From contig JAPPIK010000032.1 of the NCBI GenBank assembly GCA_028820655.1, positions 62,001 to 126,000 on the forward strand: a DNA stretch of 64,000 nucleotides, written 5' to 3'. Shown here piece after piece: positions 45,000-53,322 of the stretch; the stretch's first letter is position 1; each line of letters begins with the position of its first letter. The translations under genes and the position numbers were made by a program. This DNA is from Candidatus Poribacteria bacterium (lineage in GTDB: Bacteria > Poribacteria > WGA-4E > JAJDTR01). The notes below the pieces were generated by a model. That model was given only the letters and a program-made list of their open reading frames with translations, ran no database searches and was not told the DNA's origin.

Positions 45000-45209
45000 C
45001 AAGCGAGTGCATAGCGAGCGCGATAGAAATCCCCTGCTTACCACCCTTTAAAAGCCCCAGCGGGGCGGAAGGTGTATAGAAACGTCAACCCCCCGTGTTC
45101 CAAAGCCCCAGCGGAGCGAAAGGTTCGTAATAGATTGCAATTAACATATGAAATAACGCCGTATTAGTAACCAACAGTGGCTTTGCTGCCGACTATTAAA
45201 ACAGGTTCT
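45000..45209. repeat. Second, diverged copy of the MITE-like repeat
   Basis: Shares with 24649-25019 one 35-bp unit (45000-45034), CCTTTAAAAGCCCC, GGTGTATAGAAACG, the CCAAAGCCCCAGCGG palindrome and the right end (TTGCTGCC...AAACAGGTTCT). The left terminal repeat is not found, so this copy is truncated or rearranged. Confidence 0.6.
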
Positions 45210-45424
45210 GACGCTGATGATGGAAGGGAAAATCGGCCAACAGATCGGACTCGCGGTAGTGTCTAGGTGATTGTTGCTCGTTCGTGGAGACATTCCCCAA
45301 AATGTAGGATGTGAAAACTCGAGATTACACAAGCCTACTATGCGGAATATGAGTAAAAGGGATACCAAAAACTATAAATGTGCCCTGTCAAATACCCACA
45401 ACCCTTCAGCGTTGAGCGCGGTCT

Positions 45425-45835
45425 TTATGCTTTTCCTGTTAATTTTGCACCGATCCACGCCATAGGGATGTAGGCACCTATTAGATCCACGACGACAAAC
45501 CAAGCAGGGGAAGGCAGCATGAATACGTTGATGGTGCCGAATATCAGAAAGAGGACGCCTATCAACAGTCCCAGCTTCAGCTTGTGACTGGCGGTTATCA
45601 ATACGGCGACAAAAGCGCCTACCAAGGTTCCGGCGGCATGCGCCGCGAACGGGACGACGAAGTGTCTAAATTCAAAGAGATGCATGTGGTCTTTGATGGA
45701 CTCGACATTGGTCACGTCAACTCCGTCAGGGGGAGGGATGATTTTGGATCCCGCAACAACCAGTGCCATGTTCACCGCACTGCCTGCGATAACACCTACT
45801 ATGACTGCAAGCACATTCCGGATTTTTGAATTCAC
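45425..45835 (-). CDS. Hypothetical four-helix membrane protein
   Basis: A 136-residue inner-membrane protein from GTG 45835, which has GAGG seven bases upstream; an ATG at 45889 would add 18 polar residues. Four hydrophobic segments are seen (VLAVIVGVIAGSAVNMALV, FVVPFAAHAAGTLVGAFVAV, LKLGLLIGVLFLIFGTINVF, WFVVVDLIGAYIPMAWIGAK). I recall similar proteins as uncharacterised families in Bacteroidetes and Poribacteria, with the HLFEFRHFVVPFAAHA motif between helices one and two. Function unknown. A fragment of its C-terminus is repeated at 44919-44977. Confidence 0.75.
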   Translation of the reverse strand: MNSKIRNVLAVIVGVIAGSAVNMALVVAGSKIIPPPDGVDVTNVESIKDHMHLFEFRHFVVPFAAHAAGTLVGAFVAVLITASHKLKLGLLIGVLFLIFGTINVFMLPSPAWFVVVDLIGAYIPMAWIGAKLTGKA

Positions 45836-45977
45836 AATTTTCCTCGCTTGACTTATTTGTAGTGCAGATATTTCTGCCTCGAGTTTCATTTGAGTACGTT
45901 TTCACGAAGACCTTCTGAAATTTTCAAATTCCATTGTACTCAGTATTCTTTGTATTGTCAACCGACCCCTGATTTCT

Positions 45978-47087
45978 CTACATTGACTGGTTATAGGTCC
46001 GCCTTAGCTGCTTCAGTCGGTGTCTTGCCTTCAATTGCCGCCAAAGGTTCACACTGGCACTAAACAAAAAACCGAAACCAATCAACCCTCCGGTCAGTGC
46101 GGCAAGTGCATACTCAGTCTGCATTATCCCATAGCACGCACCGCCAATCAAGATTGTCGCGATGAGAAAATCTTGAACAGAGTTTCTTCGCGCACGTGCC
46201 TTTACGATGTACAGATTTCTCAACTTCTGTTGTCTGATATACTTCGAGATTAGCTCCGGTGAAACTTGCGGTGAATATCGCCTTGATTCCTCCTGAGTCA
46301 CATCTTGAACGCAACGGAATCCGATGTTATTTGCCGCATAGTCCTGCGGCGCGTGCAGCCGATTGGCGCACCGGAAATACTGTTCCGCCGTATGATCGCG
46401 GACTTCAAGCCATGAGCCGCCTCGTAAGACCTTGTGCTTTGCACCATAGTCGCGTTCCCTGAAACGGTTTCCATTATATGGTCGGTACCAATCCGCCGTC
46501 CATTCCCACACATTTCCTGCCATCTCATCAACACCATAAGGACTTGACACCCGCGTTCTGCCGTCCACATGCGTCAACCGGTCCGTAAACAACCGCGCAA
46601 TGTGGCTGTCGGAATCTTTTCCTTCCACACTGCCCTCTTCGTCTGCGGAGTGAAAAGGTTCAAAATCGTCGCCCCAAGGATATATCCGTCCGTCTACACC
46701 TCGGGCGGCTTTTTCCCACTCCGCTTCTGTAGGCAATCGTTTCCCTGCCCATAGGGCGTAGGCTGCGGCATCGTGCCAATTGACGCCGACGACAGGGAGT
46801 TTCGCATCTTCGTGCCGGAATCTTGCGCTGTTCCAATGTGCGGGCGGAGGATATTCCGTCGATTGAATGAACGCATCATAGTCCGCGTTGGTGACCGGAT
46901 AACGATCAATATAGTATGGCGCGAGGTCTACGGCGTGGATCGGAAATTCGTCGAGTTTGGCGTGCTTCGATTGTTCAAGTGCGGTGCCGTAGAATGGTTC
47001 AACATCGGTGCCCATGATGAAAGCACCGGGTGGGATGAGAATTGCATTTGCGGCGTGACAAGTAGCATCATCTCGAGTCTGACTCAT
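45978..47087 (-). CDS. FGE/SUMF1-fold protein lacking the catalytic cysteines
   Basis: A 369-residue protein. The N-terminal 270 residues form a formylglycine-generating-enzyme (SUMF1) domain: LIPPGAFIMGTD, PYYIDRYPVTNADYDAFI, PVVGVNWHDAAAYALWAGKR, LPTEAEWEKAARG and MAGNVWEWTADWY. True FGE has Cys after GGS and five residues on; here GGSWLEVRDHTAEQYFRC has Glu and Ala there, so sulfatase activation is unlikely. Two membrane segments follow (about 305-355). The start codon ATG 47087 overlaps the TGA stop of the lipoate ligase family gene (ATGA), indicating coupled translation. The role is unknown; non-FGE members include EgtB-like and structural proteins. Confidence 0.85.
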   Translation of the reverse strand: MSQTRDDATCHAANAILIPPGAFIMGTDVEPFYGTALEQSKHAKLDEFPIHAVDLAPYYIDRYPVTNADYDAFIQSTEYPPPAHWNSARFRHEDAKLPVVGVNWHDAAAYALWAGKRLPTEAEWEKAARGVDGRIYPWGDDFEPFHSADEEGSVEGKDSDSHIARLFTDRLTHVDGRTRVSSPYGVDEMAGNVWEWTADWYRPYNGNRFRERDYGAKHKVLRGGSWLEVRDHTAEQYFRCANRLHAPQDYAANNIGFRCVQDVTQEESRRYSPQVSPELISKYIRQQKLRNLYIVKARARRNSVQDFLIATILIGGACYGIMQTEYALAALTGGLIGFGFLFSASVNLWRQLKARHRLKQLRRTYNQSM

Positions 47088-47884
47088 CGTCGATGGGTCC
47101 ATTCGACACCGGAGTATTTGGAACGCGCCAAGGATTCTGCGGCCTCAATCTCATCCGCCGAAAGTCTGGAGACAACGCATCGAACATTCGACGCTTCCGT
47201 GAATCCTTCTGCGACTGCCTTCTCAACCTGTTCACGTTTCTTCGGCGCTAGTGACTCAGAGTTAATTGCTGACGACGTTTGGGCTATAGTCACCTCATAA
47301 TTGGGTAACTTGGATGTGAGTCTCAGAATCTCGGGGTGAGGCATATCAAGTGCGATATATCCCTGATAGACTGCGCCGATACGATTGCGGCGCTGCGAAA
47401 CCCCTGCGATTTTCTTACCCTTGAGCAGCACATCATGTTCCGCGGGATTCGCGAGGCACGTATTCGGTCCGGCTTCCGATGTTCCTGGCTTTCTTCCCTG
47501 TAGCGAGGCCGGTACACCAATCCGATGAAACCCTTGAAGCAGGCGGTTGGCGATCCAACAGTAGGAAGCGGAAATATCACTCGGAATCACTCCGGAACCG
47601 TGAGGAACAATAATTGAGTAGGTCACATCCCAACCGTGCACGACTATACCGCCGCCGGTCATTCGTCGCACGAGTTCGACACCTTGAGATCCACATTTTT
47701 TCACGTCGATTTCAGCCGAAATCATTTGAAAATACCCGAAACTGAAGGCGGGCTGGGACCAGTCATAGAGCCGCAACGTTGGCTGAGGGTAATCTTCTTG
47801 TCGCAGCAAAATCACCTCGTCAATCGCCATGTTTGTAGCAGCGTCATGCTTCCCTGTTTTGAGCAGCCGCCATTGGGCGTCCAT
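47084..47884 (-). CDS. Lipoate-protein ligase A / octanoyltransferase LipM family
   Basis: Attaches lipoate or octanoate to lipoyl domains, 266 residues of the BPL/LplA/LipB fold. Landmarks: AATNMAIDEVIL, LRLYDWSQPAFSFGYFQ, VELVRRMTGGGIVVHGWDVTYSI and LLKGKKIAGVSQRR with the catalytic-type Lys. A Cys in NTCLANPAEHDV lies where LipM has its acyl-carrying Cys, so octanoyltransferase LipM is as likely as LplA. ATG 47884 is preferred over the far upstream ATG. It overlaps the FGE-like gene and is driven from 47944-47972. Confidence 0.85.
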   Translation of the reverse strand: MDAQWRLLKTGKHDAATNMAIDEVILLRQEDYPQPTLRLYDWSQPAFSFGYFQMISAEIDVKKCGSQGVELVRRMTGGGIVVHGWDVTYSIIVPHGSGVIPSDISASYCWIANRLLQGFHRIGVPASLQGRKPGTSEAGPNTCLANPAEHDVLLKGKKIAGVSQRRNRIGAVYQGYIALDMPHPEILRLTSKLPNYEVTIAQTSSAINSESLAPKKREQVEKAVAEGFTEASNVRCVVSRLSADEIEAAESLARSKYSGVEWTHRR

Positions 47885-48197
47885 ATCGTGTTTGATCCTT
47901 ACGAAGAGGTAGTTCGTGCATATACGCAGAAATCTGAATCTCAATTGTATGATTCGTCGGAGCGTCTGTCAAGCGATTGTTCACAGAGCGAACCTTGGTT
48001 TTTTGACTTTATTCCAGTTTTTCATTGTTGTAAAATACGAAAACAGCAGTCATCTGATAGAACACTAGAGATACTGAATTCATCGGTGTGGTTAGACTTT
48101 GAAGCCCCGAAGCTTGCAACTTGACTGATGAAGTGTACTGCCAATTCTTGAACCGCCCGGCTCCATGGCCACGGCTGGACTTTGTTAAGGGGAAAAT
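47885..48197. other. Divergent intergenic region lplA-like/argG
   Basis: About 310 bases. It holds the minus-strand promoter; on the plus strand a TAAAAT at 48031-48036 lacks a well-spaced -35. I found no ARG-box-like palindrome. No gene is seen. Confidence 0.45.
47944..47972 (-). promoter_or_regulatory. Sigma-70 promoter for the lipoate ligase family gene
   Basis: On the minus strand, TTGACA (47972-47967), a 17-nt spacer and TACAAT (47949-47944). A start at the far upstream ATG (47944) would lie inside the promoter, which supports the shorter start at 47884. Confidence 0.7.
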
Positions 48198-49433
48198 ATG
48201 AATGTCGAGGAACTAAAAGGAAAAACTGTTGGCGCAGCTGTTTCCGGAGGACTTGATAGCTGTACGATTACGAGATGGTTAGTCGATCATGGTGTTAACG
48301 TCGTGTGTTTCACCGCGGATCTTTGCCAACCGGACGAAAAAAACGTTGACGAGATACGAGGGCGAATGCTTGCATCCGGCGCACAAGAAGCCATAATTGT
48401 CGATGCCAAAGACGCACTAGCTATGGCTGGATTGAAGGTTATCCAATGCCAAGCCATGTATGAGGGAGGCTATTGGAATACAACCGGAATCGCACGCCAT
48501 ATAACGGTGAAAGCCCTGCTGCCTGAGATGCACCATCGCGGCATAACAATCCTCGGACATGGGTGCACTGGCCGGGGCAATGATCAAGTGCGGTTTCAAC
48601 TCGCCGCGAACATGCTAAATCCCGAGATTTCGGTCTATGCGCCTTGGCGTGATCCGGTTTTCTTGGATGGATTTGGCGGCAGAAAGGAGATGATCGATTT
48701 CTGCAATGCGCGCGGGCTTCCTGTCACCGCCACGCATGAGAAACCCTACTCGACCGATGCAAACCTACTTGGTTTGACACACGAGGCTGGAAGATTGGAG
48801 TCGCTTAAGACGCCTGCACGATTCATCACACCCGGCATGGGGATCCACCCCGAGGATGCGCCGGACAAGGTTGAGTACTTCACCGTGGCCTTTTCAAGAG
48901 GAATACCGGTGGAGATTAACGGGACCCCAACCACGCCGCTTCAAGCTATTTTGGAAGCGAATAGAATCGGCGGAAGGAATGGGGTAGGTATAGGCATCCA
49001 CACGGTCGAGAATCGATTTGTAGGTATAAAAAGCCGAGGAGTTTATGAATCACCCGGTATGGAGCTGATTGGCAAATGCTATGAGTACCTGCTTCAACTC
49101 ATTTTGGACAGACGTGCGCGCCGCGTGTTCAATCACGTGTCGGACACGGTTGCCGAGCAGATTTATCAAGGATACTGGTTTGACCCGGCTACGCAGTCAT
49201 TGCTTGCGTCAATCGAGCCGTACACGCGGTTGGCGCAAGGGACTATAACGGTGGGATTGTATAAAGGAAACGTCTCGTTTCACTCGGCGGGCGGCGTCCG
49301 TCATTCAATCTACTCCGAAGAAACTGCTTCTATGGAGGATGTGGGGGACTTCGATCATACCGACTCCGAAGGATTTGTGTCGGTGCTGGGGGTTGGCGCC
49401 AGAGCCTTGGCTGTCGGCGGACAAATTGAGTAG
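48198..49433 (+). CDS. argG: Argininosuccinate synthase
   Basis: Condenses citrulline and aspartate with ATP in arginine synthesis, 411 residues. The N-terminal PP-loop AVSGGLDSCT (about 13-22) binds ATP. ILGHGCTGRGNDQVRF, YAPWRDP, KPYSTDANLLGLTHEAG and the C-terminal VENRFVGIKSRGVYESPG are family signatures. The YSTDxNLLG form is closer to the E. coli type. GGGGA precedes the ATG. No other arginine gene is nearby, so it stands as a single gene ending at the hairpin at 49505-49553. Confidence 0.96.
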   Translation: MNVEELKGKTVGAAVSGGLDSCTITRWLVDHGVNVVCFTADLCQPDEKNVDEIRGRMLASGAQEAIIVDAKDALAMAGLKVIQCQAMYEGGYWNTTGIARHITVKALLPEMHHRGITILGHGCTGRGNDQVRFQLAANMLNPEISVYAPWRDPVFLDGFGGRKEMIDFCNARGLPVTATHEKPYSTDANLLGLTHEAGRLESLKTPARFITPGMGIHPEDAPDKVEYFTVAFSRGIPVEINGTPTTPLQAILEANRIGGRNGVGIGIHTVENRFVGIKSRGVYESPGMELIGKCYEYLLQLILDRRARRVFNHVSDTVAEQIYQGYWFDPATQSLLASIEPYTRLAQGTITVGLYKGNVSFHSAGGVRHSIYSEETASMEDVGDFDHTDSEGFVSVLGVGARALAVGGQIE

Positions 49434-49504
49434 GAGGAGACTCGAAAAATAGGCTTGTAACAAACTCCTCTGCATCGCGCCCACGCACATAAAAAGTAAC
49501 GTTT

Positions 49505-49553
49505 GCACGCTCGGTGCCCGCTTAAAACACAAGGATCACGGGACCGAGCGTGC
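49505..49553. terminator. Bidirectional hairpin between convergent genes
   Basis: GCACGCTCGGTGCCCG (49505-49520) and CGGGACCGAGCGTGC (49539-49553) form a 15-bp stem with one bulge and an 18-base loop, placed between the ends of argG and the TPP-enzyme gene. There is no marked T-run. Confidence 0.5.
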
Positions 49554-49611
49554 GACTACTTCTGCACGTTTCTGACTTTGCCTGTAGTTCGGCTAGGATG
49601 ACCCTAGGATT

Positions 49612-51672
49612 TCAAACCAAGTCGGGATCGGCGACGATTTCAACCATGCTCGGCCCGTCGTGAGGAAGTGCGTCCGTTAAGGCACGGTCTAGGTCTTCTT
49701 GCTTGGTGACACGAATACCTAACGCGCCGCAGTTGTTTGCGTATTCCGCAAAGTTCGGGTTGTGGAGCGAGGTTTGCCATACATCCCAATGTCCTGCGCG
49801 CTGCTCCTTGGTGATTTTGCCAAGTTGATTGTTGTTTAGCAGGATATGAGTGATGTTCATTCCGTATTTTACGGCGGTAGTGAGTTCGGCCATGTATTGT
49901 CCGAAACCGCCGTCGCCTGAAACCGCAAGCACCGGCCGGCCCCTGTAGCGCGGATCGTCTTCTCTCGTTGCCGCGAACGCGCCCATTGCCGCCGGATACG
50001 CGAATCCGATCGAACCCAGATAACCCGACATAAGCACTGATTGCCGCGTGCATTCGAAATATCGACCAAATGAATAGGTATTGTTTCCCACGTCTACAGC
50101 GATGATGGCATCATCGGGAACTAGCCTGTTCATAGCGGCAAAAACGGAAGCTGAGTTTATTCCTTTCCCGTGGGTCTCATGTAACCTTCGTTCTTTCTCG
50201 GATCGCCAGATTTTCCAACGCTCATCAATTTCTGGACGCTGATTTATCGTATCGGTCTGTCCGGCGAGGGCGTTTGAGAGTAGTTCCATTGTCACGCCGA
50301 TTTCACCCCACACGGGCACGTCGACCGCGTGGAATTTGCCCAGTGTCATTGCGTCAAAGTCAACCTGGATGGTCGGCTTTTTGTCCGTAATGCCCGTATG
50401 GTTGCTGAAACTTGCGCCGAGTACGAGTAAGCAGTCGGATTCATTCATAAACCAACTGGCGATTGGCGTGCCGCTCCGACCAAGAACACCGCAGCCGAGC
50501 GGATGTTTGTCGGAGATTAGTCCCTTGCCTTTGAAGGTCGTGATTAATGGGCTATTGATCATTTCGGCGAGGGCGGTGATTTCTGGCATATTGAATCGGG
50601 CGCCATGCCCCACAATAATGGCAGGCCTTCGCGAGTTTCGCAGCATGTCAACGGCTTGTTGCAATGAATCCTCTGGAGGAGAGATTGCTCGTGGCGTAAC
50701 ACGTCCTTCGGGAGAACCCGCATCAGCGCCTTCCACCGCCGGTCGCGTTTGTACTTCGTCCGGGAAGATTAGATGTGACACTCCGCGATTGAGTATGGCG
50801 CTTTTGCAAGCGAGGGTCATGAGTTCGGCATGTTTGCTGGTATGGAGCACAGATTGCGTCCACTGGGCAACTTTGCCGTATGCCGCCCCCAAATCAATTT
50901 CTTGAAAAGCACCGGGTCCGAGTACCTGAGTGTCAATTTGACCGGTCAGCGCCAAGATAGGCGCTCGATCGACGTTGGCGTCCCAAAGCCCGGTGAGCAA
51001 ATTTGTTGCACCGGGACCGGCAATCCCGAGGCAAGCGGCGGGTCGTCCCGTCAGTTTGCCGTATGCCGATGCGGCAAACGATGCGGCGCCTTCATGGCGA
51101 ATTCCGATATAGGTCAACTTTCCGGCTTCTTCTTGCTCTCGCAATGCGTCCGCCAAGCCGAGGTTGGAGTGACCTACCATGCCGAATACATGACGTACTC
51201 CCCAATTAACCATCGTTTCGACTATCACATCGGACACCGTACGAGTTCGCGGTTTCTCCGGCGATAATCCGACATAGATGCCGTCCGGTTTTTCCTGTAC
51301 GATGAAGGTGTCGACTCCATCGTCATAACCGCCGGGAGGTTTGCCGGTGAGCGGGTGGAAATCCCACCCATGCCATGGACATCGCAACCAGCCCTGTTCT
51401 ATTGATCCTTCGCCAAGCGGACCGCCTTGATGCGGACATTTGTTGTCGAGTGCCGCATATTTTCCTTCGAATCGCGTCATGCAGAGTGTCTTGTGTGCGC
51501 AGGTAACCGATTTGACGCGCCCCTCGGGTAATTCATCAAGGTCGAGCGCTTTGTACCACATCCGTCCGGTTTCCTCGTTGTCCACGTCTGCTTCCGTTTC
51601 TTCTCTTTTTTCGTTTTCCATAATACTGCTCTTCGCCCCTATTTCGTGTTCAATTTCCCATGGCTCGCTCAT
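49612..51672 (-). CDS. Rieske ferredoxin fused to a thiamine-diphosphate enzyme
   Basis: A 686-residue fusion. Residues about 38-135 are a Rieske [2Fe-2S] domain with CPHQGGPL (Cys79, His81) and CPWHGWDF (Cys98, His101). The rest is a pyruvate-oxidase/acetolactate-synthase-type ThDP enzyme. It has a catalytic Glu in GIRHEGAASFAASAYGKLTG, then GPGATNLLTGLWDA, and the cofactor motif from AVSGDGGFGQYMAELTTA to ILLNNNQLG. In such enzymes electrons leave by FAD, ferredoxin or quinone; a tethered Rieske cluster could accept them from the ThDP intermediate, but the reaction is unknown. The start is uncertain: ATG 51672, ATG 51621 or an internal one. Confidence 0.88.
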   Translation of the reverse strand: MSEPWEIEHEIGAKSSIMENEKREETEADVDNEETGRMWYKALDLDELPEGRVKSVTCAHKTLCMTRFEGKYAALDNKCPHQGGPLGEGSIEQGWLRCPWHGWDFHPLTGKPPGGYDDGVDTFIVQEKPDGIYVGLSPEKPRTRTVSDVIVETMVNWGVRHVFGMVGHSNLGLADALREQEEAGKLTYIGIRHEGAASFAASAYGKLTGRPAACLGIAGPGATNLLTGLWDANVDRAPILALTGQIDTQVLGPGAFQEIDLGAAYGKVAQWTQSVLHTSKHAELMTLACKSAILNRGVSHLIFPDEVQTRPAVEGADAGSPEGRVTPRAISPPEDSLQQAVDMLRNSRRPAIIVGHGARFNMPEITALAEMINSPLITTFKGKGLISDKHPLGCGVLGRSGTPIASWFMNESDCLLVLGASFSNHTGITDKKPTIQVDFDAMTLGKFHAVDVPVWGEIGVTMELLSNALAGQTDTINQRPEIDERWKIWRSEKERRLHETHGKGINSASVFAAMNRLVPDDAIIAVDVGNNTYSFGRYFECTRQSVLMSGYLGSIGFAYPAAMGAFAATREDDPRYRGRPVLAVSGDGGFGQYMAELTTAVKYGMNITHILLNNNQLGKITKEQRAGHWDVWQTSLHNPNFAEYANNCGALGIRVTKQEDLDRALTDALPHDGPSMVEIVADPDLV

Positions 51673-51744
51673 CTCTTTCGCAAGATATTGTAGTCACTGC
51701 GACTAATAATCGCACACGCTTGTAGAAAATGTCATTCTTCTGTA

Positions 51745-51765
51745 CCACAATCTGTTAGATTGTGG
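51745..51765. promoter_or_regulatory. Perfect 9-bp palindrome upstream of the Rieske-ThDP gene
   Basis: CCACAATCT (51745-51753), GTT, AGATTGTGG (51757-51765), 73 bases before the Rieske-ThDP start. The short 3-base centre and exact symmetry suit an operator for a dimeric regulator; a hairpin is the alternative. Confidence 0.45.
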
Positions 51766-51908
51766 CATGCGCAAACTAACAACTTGCGCTACGATGGCGA
51801 GTCCGATTTTGTGGGTAATCACACATGTCATCATCGACCATTTACACACAATCATAAGATGTGCAGATTTGTAAACAAATGACTAAAACGAGATCGTAAG
51901 TCCCAATC

Positions 51909-53255
51909 TCAATATCCCAAGCGTTTTGATGTCTTTTCAATGGCGTCTCTTAGTACATCTGCGACCACTGACACCTCATCTTCACTTATGGTAAAAGGTG
52001 GACTAATGGCGATATGGTCCCCGCTGACGCCGTTGACCAAACCCGGCGCGCCGGGCATGACCAGTACGCCTCTGTCGAATGCAGAACTTACTATCATTGA
52101 TGTCACGTCTTTCGAAACATCGAATGGGGTTCCCTTGTCCTTGTCGGCCACGAACTCCATTCCGATGAGTAGCCCCTTTCCGCGGACTTGCCCAACTATT
52201 GGCAAATCTCGCAGGTCACAGAGTTTGTCGAGCATCAGATCGCCCATCTCTGCACACCTTGACACCAGATTGTGTTCCTGGATGAAGTTTTGGACGGCGA
52301 ACGCTACGGCGCAAGATAACGGGTTCCCTCCGTATGTATGACCATGTGTGAACGAGGTTGAATTTGCGTAGATTGCGTCGTAGATTTTCTCATGCGCGAT
52401 CGTAGCGGCAATAGGCGTGTAGCCGCTGCTTAAGCCCTTTCCCGTAGCCATAATGTCCGGAGTTACTCCCCAATGCTCGATGCCAAAGTTTAGACCCGTC
52501 CGCCCGAATCCGGTCACAACCTCATCGATAATCAGGAGAACGTTGTGTCTATTGCAAATCTCTCGTATGGCGGGGTAGTAATCTGGTGGAGGTGCGGCGC
52601 CGGCCGCAGAAGTGCCAAGAATCGGTTCGGCGATGAATGCGGAGATATACTCGCTTCCCTCTTGAGTGATAACCCGTTCGAGTTCGTCGGCACAACTCAG
52701 GTGACAGTCGGGGTACGTTTGCCCGTAAGGACAACGATGGCAGATCGGCGACGGTATGTGTGGAAAATCGAGAAGGTATGGAACATAGTCCTCCCGCCAA
52801 GGCGTTCGTCCGGACATCGAAAGCGCGCCAATCGTGTTTCCGTGCCAACTTTGCCATCGTGATATCACCTTATATTTCTTTGGGTTTCCGGTTTCAATGT
52901 GGTATTTTCGGGCGATTTTCAGCGCGGCTTCCGTAGCTTCCGATCCACCTGAAACATAGAACACTCTGGATAGCCCCTCTGGCGTGAGCTCAACGATCTT
53001 CTCTGCAAGATCGACTTGGGCATGGGTAAGAAAGCGGCCATATGTGAAACAGACTCTGGTTGCCTGTTCCTCCATTGCATCGACCACTTCTTTAACACCG
53101 TGACCGATACTTACAACGTGGACACCCGCGGCGGCATCGAGATAGCGTTTCCCTTCGGTATCAAAAAGATAGACGCCATCTCCGTGTGTTATGTATTGCC
53201 AATCTTTTTTGAGCGTTCGATGAAAGATGTAATCCGGGTTCAGACTATCAAGCAT
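51909..53255 (-). CDS. Class III aminotransferase (omega-type)
   Basis: PLP-dependent aminotransferase of fold type I, subgroup II, 448 residues. Landmarks: DGVYLFDTEGKRYLDAAAGV, FYVSGGSEATEAALKIAR, WQSWHGNTIGALSMSG, the PLP-Asp in VLLIIDEVVTGFGRTG and the PLP-Lys in ATGKGLSSGYTPIAA. It is a typical aspartate-aminotransferase-family member; the amino donor and keto acceptor are not predictable. A small Cys cluster (CHRCPYGQTYPDCHLSC) in the middle is a common insertion in this subgroup. It lies 67 bases behind the dehydratase-like gene and is probably in its operon. Confidence 0.9.
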   Translation of the reverse strand: MLDSLNPDYIFHRTLKKDWQYITHGDGVYLFDTEGKRYLDAAAGVHVVSIGHGVKEVVDAMEEQATRVCFTYGRFLTHAQVDLAEKIVELTPEGLSRVFYVSGGSEATEAALKIARKYHIETGNPKKYKVISRWQSWHGNTIGALSMSGRTPWREDYVPYLLDFPHIPSPICHRCPYGQTYPDCHLSCADELERVITQEGSEYISAFIAEPILGTSAAGAAPPPDYYPAIREICNRHNVLLIIDEVVTGFGRTGLNFGIEHWGVTPDIMATGKGLSSGYTPIAATIAHEKIYDAIYANSTSFTHGHTYGGNPLSCAVAFAVQNFIQEHNLVSRCAEMGDLMLDKLCDLRDLPIVGQVRGKGLLIGMEFVADKDKGTPFDVSKDVTSMIVSSAFDRGVLVMPGAPGLVNGVSGDHIAISPPFTISEDEVSVVADVLRDAIEKTSKRLGY

Positions 53256-53322
53256 TCGTATCTCCCTGATGAATCGATATTCTTTTGGTTCGTGGATATT
53301 GGATCCATAGAGTAATCATCGT

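Larger units (their letters stand above)
44673..45424. other. Gene-free region with repeats
   Basis: About 750 bases between gspD and a convergent hypothetical gene. It contains the hairpin, the gene fragment and the repeat annotated separately. In 45210-45424 I see nothing. Confidence 0.6.

Noticed and set aside
47636..48124. 162-residue plus-strand frame opposite the lipoate ligase family gene
   Set aside because: It is the shadow of a well-supported minus-strand gene and its promoter.
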